This document shows, piece after piece, positions 37,766-50,725 of a stretch of 64,000 nucleotides of DNA; the stretch's first letter is position 1; the number at the start of each line of letters is the position of its first letter. The notes beneath the pieces are model-generated. The model had not been told where the DNA came from and did no database searches. It worked only from the letters and a program-made list of their open reading frames with translations. The DNA lies in NCBI GenBank assembly GCA_029207755.1, contig JARCOQ010000006.1:18698890-18762889 (forward strand), given 5' to 3'. Both the position numbers and the translations under genes were made by a program. This stretch comes from Chamaea fasciata (taxonomy: Eukaryota > Chordata > Aves > Passeriformes > Sylviidae).

Positions 37766-39509
37766 CCCTTTCCTATGCAGACTTCCTCCATATATACTGT
37801 TTTCTAGCTTAGATCTGGATGTGGACCCCTAATTCAAAGCTCTCCTTTATAGGTCACCATGTCTGTCTCCTAGCACACTATGAAGAAAGAAAACACAACC
37901 TGACTGGTAACTCAGGTATGCATCCAGTTCTTCTTCTGCCACATATATCCGTTCATCTCTGAGTCTTTCCTCTTGTCAAGAAGGATAAAAGAGAACCCAA
38001 TTCTGAGTTCTGGCCATGTTTTCTTTGCACCATTAGCCCTAGCAGCATGCTGCAGTAGTCTACCCTCGATAAGCCTCCAGGATTTCCCATTCATCAGGGA
38101 TGTCCTGGGTTGTCTGTGAGTTCCTGACATTTTGATTGCCCCTCAAGTAATACAGCTTAAGCCTGTCAGAAATCTCATTGACTGAAAGTTCTGGTTGGAA
38201 AATGTTAATTCAAAAAATAAATTAACAAACTCAGAATGGATATTCTACATGGATGTTATTGAAGTGCAATATATTCTTGGGCATATTTTTTCGTTTTGAA
38301 CCTCCTGTAGTCAGGAGAAGAGAATTCAGTGGATATGTCTAAATTGCCTGCACAATTCTGGTCCTTTGATTGTCCATCAAAATCATGTTCTGCTTTTATT
38401 CCCTGGCATCTTTCAAAAGCATTCCCCATTCAGTCAATCTAGATTGACCCCATGAGGTCTCTTACAGTCTTCCATAGGAGCACATTGGAAGCTCCAGGGA
38501 GTTTCCAACCTCACTCCTCATATTTTACTATTGGTAGAGAGCTGTAAAGAAAAGTAAAAATACAGTTCTTACTTGTAATCTGGAGACTGAGGTGTTATTT
38601 CCAAACTGATGTTTATTTACTGTGACAGTTGACCAGATACATAACTTCCCTCTACTCCTCTATCTTCCATATAACGAAAATAAAAACAATGTATAATTCA
38701 TGACTGCCATATAGGGATGTTATAGCAGTCACATACTGCTGTAGATACCTTAAATGTCAGTTTTGTCATGCAAAGTATAGCAAGTCAATTAAAATTGCCT
38801 TAAGCTTCTACTTTATTATTATGGTTATCAGATACTGGGTGCACAATCTGGTTATGGTGAAGTAAGATCTAATTTTCCAGGCTGTCAGCTTACTGCTTGG
38901 GTACATTACCTTATATTGCTGTGAAGTAAAATTTGTCCTTTCCATGGATTAGTTGCCTTTTTCAAGTTCCTTTCTGAGTTTGGCCCACAAAATCTTGTTT
39001 GAGTGTTCATTGCCTCAAGGAAATATATCAGAGTTGGAAAAAGTGCTTTCCTCTTGCAGTAGCTTTGCTGTTTTTTCCCCCATCAAGCTTTACTTTTGTT
39101 TTTATATGGTTTTGTCCTTAATTAGGCTCTTAATTACTTTCTCTGAAACCATAGTAAGTCTCATTGCTTTGTAATTCCCCTGATCTCCTGTGACTTCTTA
39201 TTTTAAATATAGATGGTGTTTTATGTGAACAGATTGTTATCCTCAAAAATAATTGCTGTTGTAAAGCCTGTATTTTGCATCCTTTTCTATATCAACACTG
39301 CTTCAAACTTTATTTCATTCAAATTTTTCAAGCCAGTTAAGTCCTGTAGCCTGGAAAATGTCAAATATATTGACTGTTTTTCTGTTTTTGTGCAATAGTC
39401 TCTGTAGTTCTGTGCTCATTGAAAAAAAAAAAGATGGTACTTTTTCCATTAGCACTGTTCCATTTATGGTCACCACTGGCATAAAGGAAACAATAATTTG
39501 TCCCACAGA
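37766..39509. other. Unique noncoding stretch
   Basis: No gene recognised. Frames at 37912-38130 (-), 38953-39174 (+) and 39213-39398 (+), and the overlapping set at 39315-39546, are short and conflicting. An 11-A run sits at 39421-39431. Confidence 0.5.
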
Positions 39510-41220
39510 GAAAGTGGGGACAAATGGGCAAGTGGGTCAGCAGCATCAGACACCCTGGGGAAGGCAGAATCTCGGGTATGTCTTTTCACAGGATTGGAAG
39601 GGTGTGTACAAGGCTGTGTGCAGGACAGTGTCTGATACTTTAAGGGTATCTGGTCAGGGACCTTTCCAATGCCAAGGGATAATTGGAAAAGGAGGAAACC
39701 ATAAAAAAGGACTTAGAAGGACACAAAGCTGATGAACAAATGATAAGGGAGGCAGTGCTGGGAACCAAAGCTGATCAATCACACTAATTGTTGGAGACCT
39801 GTGATAGTGTGAGAATGTTTATTCCAGGGAGGTAACGTAGAGATCTGATCAGGGACCTTTTCTGTTGGGAATCCAAGGGAAAAAGGAGGAAGCCAGAAAC
39901 CAAACCAAGACACAGACCTCATAAAGCAAACATGGAGACAGTGACAAAACACAGGCCTCACACTCACATTAATTGTGGGCTATCAAGGAACCAGATTCCA
40001 CTTCCAGGAAGATCAGCTTCGGCTTTGTAGCAGATAAAATTGTAAACCGGGGGCACTCTGGATCAGGAGGTTGCCAAGGATGAATAGATAGGCACAAACC
40101 AGTGGGGAACCTGCAGGGGAAGGAGGTTGGTCGCTTGTGAAATGGTGCAAGTCAGTACATTGCCTGACAAAGCCCTGTGCCTGATTTCTGAAGTATGTCC
40201 CATCTTCTTATGCCTTATTAAACCTTTTCTTAGCTCGGTCTCTGTCTGTGTGTGTATTGCAAGGACTAAGTGCCAGTCACTGGTGAGACCTGCATGTGTG
40301 TCAGTGGGTTCTGTGCTAGCTGCTGGAATCAGGCCAGGGCTGAGAGTGCCTGTGCTGGCAGCTGCTGGAGCCAGTGAGAGGCCTCTGTGCCATCTGCTGG
40401 AATGAGTGCGGGTCTTTAACTTCCAGCCACTTGGACAGCAACAGTGCGTTCCCAGCTACTGGGAGGAGGAAGCAGTGGTGTGAGAGAAGAAAGTGAGGGA
40501 CGCAGCACTGGTGGCTGAAGTGGGAGATCACAGCCTGTATGCCAGGTGTCAGCTGCTGCTCGATCTTCTCCAGCCAGGTGTGTGTGAGGGGTGGGGTTTT
40601 GTTAGCAAACCTCAAAGTGGTCCAGACAGTGAGGAGCAGGCCTTGAATCTGGGCTGGGGCATTAGGTGGGCAGAAGGTCTGTGCTGGTACATCCAGGGAG
40701 ACTTGAAAATGTGAAGAGCATGAGGGATGAATGTGTGAGCCTGTGTGTTTGCCAATGGGCATCAAGTGGGAGTAGCTGGCAAGCAGGGGACCTGGGTGCT
40801 GTGTGGGTATCCGAGGGGACGGAGAATATGTGTATGTGTGTGTGGATCTAGAGATCGTCATGTGTCTGCCTGCACTAATGACCTCCTGTCTCTACCAGCT
40901 GAAGAGAAGGAGGGCAGCTGTCTGGCTGGCTTGTGTTTCATGAGTTCTGTGTGTAGGTGCTGTTTGTTGAAGGCAGCACCTTGTCTGTGGCAGCTTGTGT
41001 GACCAGCCGTGTCAATGTCCTCTATGTCCGTGTGTGTGTCTCTGGGACACATGTGCAGCTTTGTTACCAGTAGAAGCTGCAGTCAGGAAAGAAGCAACCA
41101 TGTCCCTCAGGCTGGGCAGAGACCAGGGGGCCCCAGGCACTGGGCTGAGCTCCGGCAATTGGGCAAGAGGGTCCTGGGCTGGAGCTGCTGGGGAAAGTGG
41201 CAGCAAATCTAACATCACTT
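39510..41220 (+). mobile_element. Long LTR-like element (third family), sense strand up
   Basis: A G+C-richer block with retroviral-LTR organisation. Its upstream half contains a partial tandem duplication (39649-39843 against 39844-40035). A poly-A-signal-like TTATTAAACC lies at 40215-40224, followed by GGTCTCTGTCTGTGTGTG (40237-40254) and GCAAGGACTAAGTGCC (40259-40274). A long tail of imperfect GCTGCTGGAG/TGAG modules then runs to about 41.2 kb. The same order appears on the minus strand at 56.69-57.48 kb, which shows that this is a dispersed element and not unique DNA. No gag, pol or env is seen. The 181-codon minus frame at 40316-40861 arises from stop-poor repeat sequence. The edges, and even the LTR label, are inferred; the tail is longer than usual for an LTR 3' part and may include internal untranslated sequence. 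Confidence 0.6.
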
Positions 41221-44048
41221 AGAGTCATGTTTTCAGATACTGCATCATCCCTTATAAATCCCTTTTAAAGCATTGTGGGCTAATTACAGATAGTAGCATG
41301 ACTTTCCTTAGGAATACACATGCAGAGCTTCTGCCTCCCCTTTCATTAAATTGTGATATACTTGTTGGTCTGCACTGGGCAAGAGCCCAGTAAACTGCAA
41401 TCACTATTGATCAGAACATTTTTAATAACAGCCTGTGTCTACTGCCTGCTCCTTTACGCACTCTCAAGTGCCTGAGCCACTCTTGTGCTTTGTCCTTCCA
41501 AGTGGGAGCACAGGGTAGAGGTCTTGGCAGGCTCAGAGTATAGCACTGGGTTGCTGCAATGTGATAAAAAATGTGGGGAAAAAGATACAGGAACATGGGC
41601 CGGGTGAGTGAGAAGGGAGGAATTTATTACTTTATGATGTAGAGTGTGTGACTGGAGGGTGTAAAGGATAATGCATCTAAGTGGCAGTTTGCGGTGAGAG
41701 GAGCAGGGAACTGGGGGCAGCCTTCTGAATATGGAAGCTTCTTTCAGGATCAAGGGCTGACTACTGCCTAAAATAGCTCCAAATAAAAGCTGTGTCAAAA
41801 GCTGTGCTATATGGGTTTTAAAGACACTTAGGTGCTTTTCAGATCTTACCCTTATGAACAAATAATTTTCAGCACATAACTGCAAATGTTCAATGTACAT
41901 GTTTTCCAGGTAGAATGTCAAAATGTGAGGTTTGGAAACTCAAAAGTAAAGTAAATGGTCCTGTCTCTAATCCTGTTGGCTGGAAACTGATCTGTTACTG
42001 GGACTATGAAAAAATGCATGATCATGTAAGTGTCTAGGTAGGTTCTCTGCCTGTGTAAATCACCGATTTCAATGAGGTTTTGGCAGCTGATGACTGTTGA
42101 TGATCCAGAGATATCTCTTTTTATGTGATGGTAGGAACTAATGGACCATGTCTGTTGTCTGAGTGAAGGTAGGCTTGTAGTTCTTTGGTTTACATAGTCT
42201 GATTTTTGCTCTACATTTCCCTTTTGAGTGATCACTTACATAATGTGTGAACTTGTTATAGTTGGTTTCTGTAAAAAGAAAAAAACAAATGTGTTTGAAG
42301 AGCTTATCAATATTCTAGCTATCAATATGATACAAAATTAATAATTTCTAACAATTTCTACAAGTGATGCATTGGAAATTACTATGTAATGCCATCTGGT
42401 TCAGAAAACTTTAGAAAAATAATAATGTGAATAAATATGAGGATCGAAGAAAATGCCAGTAGCTCTCCTGTTTTATTTCAGTTTCTTGTAATTTTATACA
42501 TAACATGTCTGATATTTTTATAAATATCAGTAGTGCAAAAGAATTTCCCAGGTATTTCCTGGTAACTGAACTAAGGCTAGAAATTCTTTCTAAATCCCAT
42601 TTCAGAACATGACATTGATTTTATTTTGGATTTTTTTTTTTAAAGATTGCTTTTGTAAATTATTTGTCCATAAAATAGAAGTATAGAACTATCTGTCTTC
42701 TCCTATTTATGGATTCTACAGATGTGACACTGTACATGAACCTTATTCAAATATTTCTATTGTAGGAGGAAAAAGTAATCCCAGCCAATAGATATATATA
42801 AAAAATTGCTGTGGCATTCGTAGCTGATTTTTTAATTTTTATTGTTTCTTTTTTCCGATGAGCACTTTATTCCAGGTTTTGAATCCCCTAGATGGCACTA
42901 CAGAATGCAGTATTTAAATGTTTCATATCATGCTATTTAATAGGTGATGTTAAATAACTTTTCTCTTGAAAAATAAACATCTATCAGTTGTTTAACAAAA
43001 TTAAATAAAAGGTAAAGCTTTTGTATAATACATTTGTGGTATTTTGGCATGTCCTGATGTACAAAACGTGGAACAGTATGCTAGACATGTGCCAGATCAC
43101 ATATAACCCTTTCTGCTCATGTGGTCCAGATGGTGGCTGTCAGTTTCAAATCCAGACGGGCCTCCAGGTCTGAATTGGAAAATAAGTGTGTTCAGTCTAA
43201 ATGGATTAAAGATCAGGAAAGAAAACAAGAGTTGTTGTTTTGTGTTAGAAACATACTTGGCAATTGAACATAGTAAAATTGTCTAATGCAAAGAGTTGTT
43301 GTTTGAGACCACATAAGAGATTTTAATATTTTAATTGGTATTTAAATTTTATGCTTTAATTGCAGGTACCTTGCATGCTGGATCTCATGGGAATCCTGAT
43401 AGTTTGTGTTACCCCTGAGCATTTCTTTTGCGGTTGGTATGTCATTGTCTGCAGATCACTGCAGTAAATACTTTACTGTACTGCTGAAAAGAGAGGAAAA
43501 ACATTGCCATCTGCAACTACAGCTTGCAAATTACAGCTTGCAATCGTCTGCTATTAAATAAAGACACTTTAACAATATTTTGGGTTTTAAATTAGCAATT
43601 TACATCACAAGATGCTGAAAATACTAGTCTTTTAATACAGCAATTTTTGTTTCTTTTTAACCAGGCCTCAACATGTATTGAATTATAATAAAAAAAGAAA
43701 GTAATACAAACCAGTGTTTACTTAAACAATAGCCACTGACAGCAAGAGACACACAGATGGAAACCCAGTCGCTTGTATCTCAGTGGGAGGTTTCATTTGA
43801 GGACCTTGATGGGGATGTGATTGGACTGGAACACTCTAATTTGCATCATGGAGAATCTATCCTGATGCCTTTTTCCTGATGCTGCTGTGCCAAACTAGGT
43901 CTCCTGTGAGAAACTGGTCACATGCAGGGAGAGGAAAGGAAAGACTTTAGTCTGAATGAGAAGAAAAAGCAGTTTCAAGTACTGCAAATACAGGCTATCT
44001 TGCAATAGTCTGCTATTTTATGGACACAAGTAATGGCAGAATCATGCC
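41221..44048. other. Unique A+T-rich noncoding stretch
   Basis: No recognised gene. Two minus-strand frames (41454-41921, 155 codons, and 41918-42235, 105 codons) sit end to end but resemble no family and share no splice signals that I can see. A 40-codon ATG frame opens near 43759 and stops at the end of a TTTTTCC run. It is not recognised. Confidence 0.45.
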
Positions 44049-44072
44049 TTTTTTTTTTTTTTTTTTTTTTTT
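44049..44072 (+). repeat. Poly-T tract, 24 T
   Basis: An uninterrupted run of 24 T lies between ATGCC and AAGAATGG. No flanking direct repeat or retroposed body is recognised. Confidence 0.95.
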
Positions 44073-44205
44073 AAGAATGGTAAAGAGGGCAGCAGAGGAG
44101 CTGTAGGGCATAATTGATGTGTAGTGCATATTGCCCTATAGGTTAAGGAAGGAACAGAATTGCATAATGTCCTGCCAGGAAACAGCCCAAAATGTCCTTT
44201 TTTAG

Positions 44206-44379
44206 TGTCACTTCATTTATAATGGTAGGATGAAAGACTGGAGAGAAGTTGTCCATTATAATGAGTGCAGAGCTCAGTCTTTCATCCAGGGAATCTTAGT
44301 GTCAGCAAAATGTATGGAGAGATTCCTGACAGAAAAAGCCCTAGATGTAATGGAAAATGCCAGCAAAGAATTCTATGAG
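44206..44379 (+). other. Exon-like interval, 174 bases, phase 0 at both ends (hypothetical)
   Basis: A 3' splice site (GTCCTTTTTTAG, 44194-44205) and a strong 5' splice site (GAG|GTAAGC, donor 44380-44385) bracket exactly 58 open codons. The frame is closed by the TAG of the acceptor itself just upstream, as often happens at real exon edges. The predicted peptide has ordinary, mixed, charged composition, including FIQGILVSAKCMERFLTEKA and ending ENASKEFYE, with a helical look in its second half and none of the low-complexity bias of most frames here. I cannot name a family. It may be a coding exon of an unrecognised gene, a relic of a transposon protein, or chance. Confidence 0.3.
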
Positions 44380-44385
44380 GTAAGC

Positions 44386-46772
44386 AGAGTTTTCTGTTAA
44401 ATCCTACCAGATGGTCCACAAAGGCCTATAAATGTGCTTTCCAGTTATAAATCTCACAGAATTTTTCCTCCCAGGGCTAATCTTGTAATTGCTAATCAGC
44501 AAAAGCTACAAGTGCTTGCTTTATCTTTGAGTACACACAAAGATGTTTTACTTCTAGTCTGCCTGGGCTTTTGGGGAAAGCAAATGCTTTATTATTGATG
44601 AGAAGGTAAATCTAGTGGGGCAGGTGGGGAATAGCATAAGACTCCTGGTGAAGTACAGCCAGAGCCTGCTTGGGAACTTGGTAACACACGGATTGTTGTA
44701 GAGGATCCTTTTCTTCCACATACTTTTGCGGTGATCCTAAACTGCAAATTCATTTTCTCAGCTTTCACAATATAAATCTGTACAGTCTTTTGGCCAGGAA
44801 CTAGGAGTCCTTGTTTCACCTCTGTAATGATCCCTAACTTTTTTTCTGAGGTTGAGCAAGTTCCTTAGGTTACATTGGAACTGAACTGTGGGTGTGTACT
44901 GTGGCTCTTAGAAACATCCTGAGCTCTTGGTTCCTCTGATTTGCAGGCCACAGGCAGTGGCAGATGTACCCAGGGTAGCCAAATATGTGTAAGAGTGAGA
45001 ATAGAGGGCTTGTGGTGCATATCCACATCTCCCAGTTGGGTAGATGTGCCTCCTCCATTTAGTCTTTTTTGTTTTGTATTCTCTATATATCTTAATTATC
45101 TCATCCTATCTATCTTAGGATCCTGGAATCCATTTTAAAGACTGTTCAAGCCAGCACCATATAATTTGAGTCCTCTGTAATACTCTCCGCATGAAATCAG
45201 CAGCAGTAGTGACATCTCTAGAAGAAATTTAGTAGCCACCACTTAAAGACTTACTGTAGTCCCTGATACCTGTCACTTACTCTGCAAACTCTTAGGGTCA
45301 GGTTTATATCTCACCATTTTCTGGAATAAAGCTTAGCATAATCTCAACTGGTCTCTGTAGAGATAGTTGTGATACAAATACTTTTCAAAATGCATCTTTT
45401 TTATTGGAAATATAAATTATTATCATCATTTGGGTCATTTTTTTCTTAATCCTTTTTATTTTTTCTCTGATAAATGTTTCACAAGAGTGGAGTATACAAA
45501 TTTTCACAGTAAGAGAAGAAAAGGAGGAAAAATTCTTTTAATAAAAATTTAATCTTACTGAAATGTAGGTAGTTATACCCAGCACATACTAGCCTCAGAA
45601 TATTATTTGTCAAAAGTTTTGTGAAGTGCAATTCCTTCACTGTACATCATTCTCTTGGTGCCTGCTGAGTAGCTAAGAAATTTTAGTCATGATTCTTGCA
45701 AAACAATGGCAAGACCTGCTTAGATTATTTCTGTGATTTGCCAGCAAAAAGTGCTAGTGCAATTACTAAGTTGCTTTTTAGACTGTTTAGTCTGATTAGT
45801 CATCTCTCTGATACTCATTATCACCCCACATTATTATTTCATTTAAGAATGATGCCATACATTCTGTTTAAACGTCAGATTGGACTGCATTTAGTCTTGT
45901 GATTCCTGTTCAGATGATTTCTGTATCTAACTCAACTGCTGCTTCAGCCCTGGTTTTCTGCTTCAGAAACCCAATCCAGAGGACACTGCTCTTGGCCTTT
46001 TATTAGGTGCTATTTATTTTGCCTTTTGGTGATAAAGACTGGTGGATAATGGGTGGATTTTCATTTCTCTGCTGATTATGAACTTCTATTTAATTTTAAA
46101 AGGTTTAAAAGGCTTTGTTTTTCTATTATTGACCATATATCCTGTCACTAAAGTGTAACTGAACTCACTTTGATTTCTTTCTTTGATAACAAAATTGAGA
46201 GATGCCATTAATCTACTACTACTATTTGGAATAAAAATATAGGTACTTATGCCTTTGTTAATGAATGCTCAGTCTTTTCTGAACCACTGTTTCTGTATGA
46301 GAACTATGCATATGTTGCTTTAGCTGTGGAATAGCTATAATTTTTATATATGCTTGTTAGGAGGCTGTGTTTAATACTGAAGAATTCATATAGTTCTCAG
46401 CTTGAATTAAATATATCCTTTTCTTTTTCAAGAAGAAAAGGCCATTTTCCCTGTTTTATTAGTAATATAATAATTATTTGTGGACTGTTGAAAAATAAGG
46501 GAATAAAATGTGAATGTTTACATTTGCACACATATAATTCTTATTACACAGCTTTTGACATGAATCCCTTGAGCTGGATGAAGGCCAGTTTATTTCCTAA
46601 CCTATCATAGAACAGCTGGAGGCCATGTGTAACTGCAGACTTGCCAAATCCAACAATTCTGGCTCATGGGAATTTGGATCAGAGAGACTGTGGTAGTCCA
46701 AGATTGCTTCATAGAGAAGCATAATTTAGACATGGTTCCTGTAATCCTGTCAAAGACAGTCTGCAAATAGTC

Positions 46773-46773
<1 letters not shown>
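44386..46773. other. Unique A+T-rich noncoding stretch
   Basis: No further exon-like interval that would pair with the 44.2-kb candidate was recognised. Open frames (44592-44819 -, 44870-45058 -, 45696-45902 +, 46350-46610 +) are short and unlike known proteins. Confidence 0.45.

Positions 46774-46796
<23 letters not shown>
46774..46796 (+). repeat. Poly-A tract, 23 A
   Basis: A run of 23 A is followed by GAAAAAAGG. It is the only one of the long homopolymers in this window with A on the + strand. A poly-A tail of a retroposed transcript is possible, but the sequence before it is not recognised. Confidence 0.95.
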
Positions 46797-46803
<7 letters not shown>

Positions 46804-49800
46804 GGAGAATTTTCAATAGAGATTAAGAAGTTCAATAAAAGGACAGGCATGCTGTATTGTGGAAAAGGACAGATTTTTATTTTGAGTTTTGTGATGGAGC
46901 AAAGATTCTCCTGATGCTAAACTTAAAACTAGTAGGCATAAAACTGGATGTTCTCATCCCTGGTGACTCAGAAGCAGAGCAAGACATGATTCTTCTTAAA
47001 AAATTCTCATGTTATTTATTAGTTAGAATGTGTCTTGACAGGCAGTAATAAGATGAAGTGTGTGCAGTCTGTTCTATGCAAACTTTCAGAATGTGACCTT
47101 TATAAGTGTGTGCTACAGTTGAGAAAGTAGTAGAAAAGGTATTTTTTGAATAGTTTTTGAAAGACATTGCTTTAGGAGTTCAGATTCTTGGCAAACCTCA
47201 GTGCGTTGATACCGCTGTCATAGACACTTCAGAAATAATGATAATACATCTAGATTACAGAGATACTGGCCCAAAGGGCTGGGTGTTATTGCCAAATCCT
47301 AAAGTGAGAACTGGGCTGTACAGATTCCCCATGCAGCTTGTGTTTAATTTTAAAGGAGACATTGTTTTAATTTTTCGAATGATCCCCAATATAGAAATTA
47401 TATTCTAATCAGTGCAAGAGTCCAAGAAATTTTGTGTACATGCCAGCAAAAGAATCTTCTAAATATGACATAGTTCTACTTGGTAGTATAAACACCTACT
47501 GGAGCTTGATTAGAAGATATTGTAGAGAGGTATATGCTAAATTTTTACTATAGTCCTGATACCCTCTAGGAAACAGGCAGTAGTTCTAACAACCTGCCTT
47601 TGCTTGGAGGTAATCTTTTCATGGAAATTTCTGTTTTTACCTGTCTTCTTCCTTAGAGTTGGGCAGTCAGCTCCCTGGATAGCATTCATAGGTTTGCAGC
47701 AGACACCCAGCTTCCTATTTTTTCTGTGATGCTAAATACTGAGAGCTAAAATTCTTCCTAGGGCAGGAACATTTGTGCATTTGGAGCACTCTCCAGGGGC
47801 ATGGTGGCCACAGCTGCGAGGTTGGCAAGACAGCTGCAGCTCCAGAGCCTCCAACTGCTCCTTAGCCCAGTTGCCCAGAGTGCCAAGAGCTTGTTTTTTA
47901 GCCCCTTTGAAACATTGCTGCTCTCTTCCTGATATACTGGCTTGTGTGATGGAGTAGATGATCACTTGGGGAGTGGGTCCAGGTCCATGGATCACTCCTC
48001 TGTTGGATGACAAACCCTTTACTTCCCTTTTTTTGCTGCAAACTACCTGGTGCTAAGGAACTTTTGCTGCTGAACCCAGGCTACTGTGTGAAAATAAATT
48101 GGTGTCTGTTATAGGAAACACTGGGGGAGAAGAGCTTGAATCTGTTGCCCATAACTGAGAAAATCCATCTGGGATGACATAGACTTGAGATGCTGTCCCT
48201 GACTGCAGATATGTTTATTCCTTTCTGTTTTTAATGAAAAACAGAAGCAGAATTACTATAATCATTGCAGATTAAGTGTGTTCTTATCTCTCCCTTCCAT
48301 ATACTTGCAAAATGAGTTCAGAAGGGGAAATGCAGTCCTGAGCTGTCAGCCTTGCCCTGTGGAGGAAGTATTTTGCCCCATATCTGTGAGGCCATCTGAA
48401 GCTTCCTTCCATCATGAGATCTTCCCGTTGCTGTGTCCCCACCTCTGAGTTACCCATCTCAGCCTTTGTGGCCCCAGCAAACACCCCTAGTATTTGCTAC
48501 TGAGTTTCTCCATTGCAACTTCTTTGCAGAGCCACTTTTTCTGCTGCTCTGGTTTGAGCACCTTCAATTCGAAGTGGAATACATGGGACCTGGATATGAA
48601 ACACCTGTTTAGTGACCTCAGTAATGCTTCTCCCTTAATACTAATCCTGGAGATAACCTTTGTTAGCCCAGGAAAGGAGGAAAAATGTACATACCCCTAA
48701 GTACAGCTATTATGCAGCTCCTATCTAAGTGCTGTGGGGTGTTAAGTACTTCAGACACCAAAAGCAACAAAACTGTGATAACATAATATTCAGCACAGGA
48801 TACTTACACTGCTTGCAAAGCTCTTTTAGAGCTGACTCAAAGTGCCTCTTCAGAGTATCACATAGTGCCATATAGATCCAATTTTATTGGGAAGTTTAAA
48901 AAAAACCCAGAAATTCATTCCTGCACATTTCATGTTCAGCAATTAGCTTTTCTTTGCTATTACCTGAACTGCTGCTAAGGCAGATGGCACTGTCTAGTTC
49001 CTGTCATCAAATGATGAACTTCAACTGCCTCTAAAAGCTGCTATTTGAAGAGACCTTCTGCAGGAAAAGAAAATATGACCCTGTTGTGCAAGTGATAAAA
49101 ATCAGTGTATTGGCTAATTGTCAGACAGACTAGTGATCACACAGTGATGATGGGCACCTGTGCATTACTGGAAGTTAGTTACTGAATATAACCATTTCTC
49201 TTCTCTTCCTAGAGAGTGCAAAATTAATGTGCTGGCATATATTTTTGCTCAGAACTCAAATGGCCTTGTCTGCTATCAGGCCTTAATTTAATAGGAGATT
49301 TTCCTTCAGAATTATTTCCATGCTGATTTTGTGAATAGATTTTTTTTCCAAAAGATGTTTTATTTCATCTTACTTTTGCCTTTGGGACTGACAGGGTCCC
49401 AAGGTGGAAAGTAGGGTCATGAATTACCTCCTCCTCTCATTCTGGTGCTAGAATTGGTAACTCTAATGCAGTAGAAAGAGACTTTGTGAAGATGAACTGT
49501 TTGGCTTTTCCGTCACAAATAGAGTGAGAGGTGATTTACAAACTACAGAACATGTGTGGAACCTTGAAACTACCCATCTGCAGATTATTACTTGAATTGC
49601 TTGCCCCAGTGAACAATGCTAATCCTATATGTTGAGTTTTACTTCCTAAGAATGTCTTATTACCCAAAGATAATCCTATACTTTCCAGGCAGTTGTACTG
49701 CCTATACATCAGTATGCTGAATAAGAGAGAAATACTCCAAGGATGTCACTGTCAATGCTCAAAAAGAGATAAGATCCCTCAGAACACTTTGCATCATGCA

Positions 49801-50659
49801 AAGAAATAATTTTAAGGATATGTAATGAAAGTCTGGATACTTGCACACCATAGACTGCATTCTTTAGTCAGAAATAATTTGCAGACATTTCTCATCTACA
49901 TTATGTTTGCAGTAGTTACAGCCAGAGGTTTCAGTCCTAATGTACTAGGCATTACAAGAAACATAGTGAATAAAGACATTTTATTTCTGAAGGACTTTTA
50001 CTCCTGAGCTAGAAAACGCTTAATAAGAGGCAGGAAAGTGTTGAGTGTGTTCACAGTAAGTAGTTAATTTAACAGAAGTTTTTTCCTCCTGCTGCTTAAA
50101 GACTGCAAGATTTGAGACACAGTCTTTCTCTATATACTTAAAGAATCTCAAAAAACTATTATTTTGTTTAAAAATGTATTAATCTACATCTGTCTTACAA
50201 AATAGAAGAGGGATTCATCTTTGACCAACATGTTTAGCTGCTAAACATTTAGTTAGTGCCATTTATTAAAGCACTATGATTTATTATTATATTTAGTATT
50301 CTTTCCCTTGAACAGCACAGCTCAGCCATCATTATAAAGTATGTGTGAAACACAAGAATATGATGTGAGACTGAATAGACTTTTTTACCTAAAAAATGTT
50401 TTATCACCTCTCTATAATTTTGTATTTCCATAGTGGCTTAGCTTTATGTGGGATGAGACCTAGTTGCCCCTGAAGCATTCTTGAATGCAATGTGCTCTGC
50501 ATCCTGCTTGACTGCCATCCACAAATCTGAAATACAGACTTGAGTGCAAGCAGCGTGCCTAGTAGCATACAGACCTACCTGGCACAGTTCCATGATTTGG
50601 AAGGCATGAACAGGCTGTGCTAGCAGGTTTGATTTCCATTTGGGCTGAGTGTCTGGTTT
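46797..50659. other. Unique noncoding stretch with a G+C-richer patch
   Basis: No recognised gene. A patch at about 47760-48110 is clearly richer in G+C. It contains overlapping open frames (93 codons on the minus strand at 47732-48013, 60 codons on the plus strand at 47775-47957) and an AATAAA at 48093-48098. It may be an old LTR or another unrecognised repeat. The rest is ordinary A+T-rich DNA. Confidence 0.45.
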
Positions 50660-50725
50660 TGAAGATAATTCTTAGACAATTCCTGCCCCAAAGAGCAATT
50701 TAGATCAGAGGCAAACAGATGATTT
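50660..50725. repeat. Short piece of an ancient amniote repeat (possible)
   Basis: TTCCTGCCCCAAAGAGCAAT (50680-50699), followed by TTAGATCAGAGGCAAACAGA (50700-50719), resembles the CCTGCCCCAAAGAGCTTACAATCTAA...AGAC segment of an old repeat widespread in reptile and bird DNA. The match is short and recalled from memory. Confidence 0.35.

Noticed and set aside
40316..41222. Frame of 181 codons on the minus strand and several others
   Set aside because: They fall in the module-rich tail of the third LTR-like element. Conflicting frames on both strands show low stop density, not coding.
41454..42235. Two adjoining minus-strand frames of 155 and 105 codons
   Set aside because: They have no family resemblance and no splice signals joining them, and the composition is ordinary for the surrounding noncoding DNA.
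46605..46850. Minus frame with a long Phe run
   Set aside because: The Phe run is the 23-A tract. The rest resembles no known protein.
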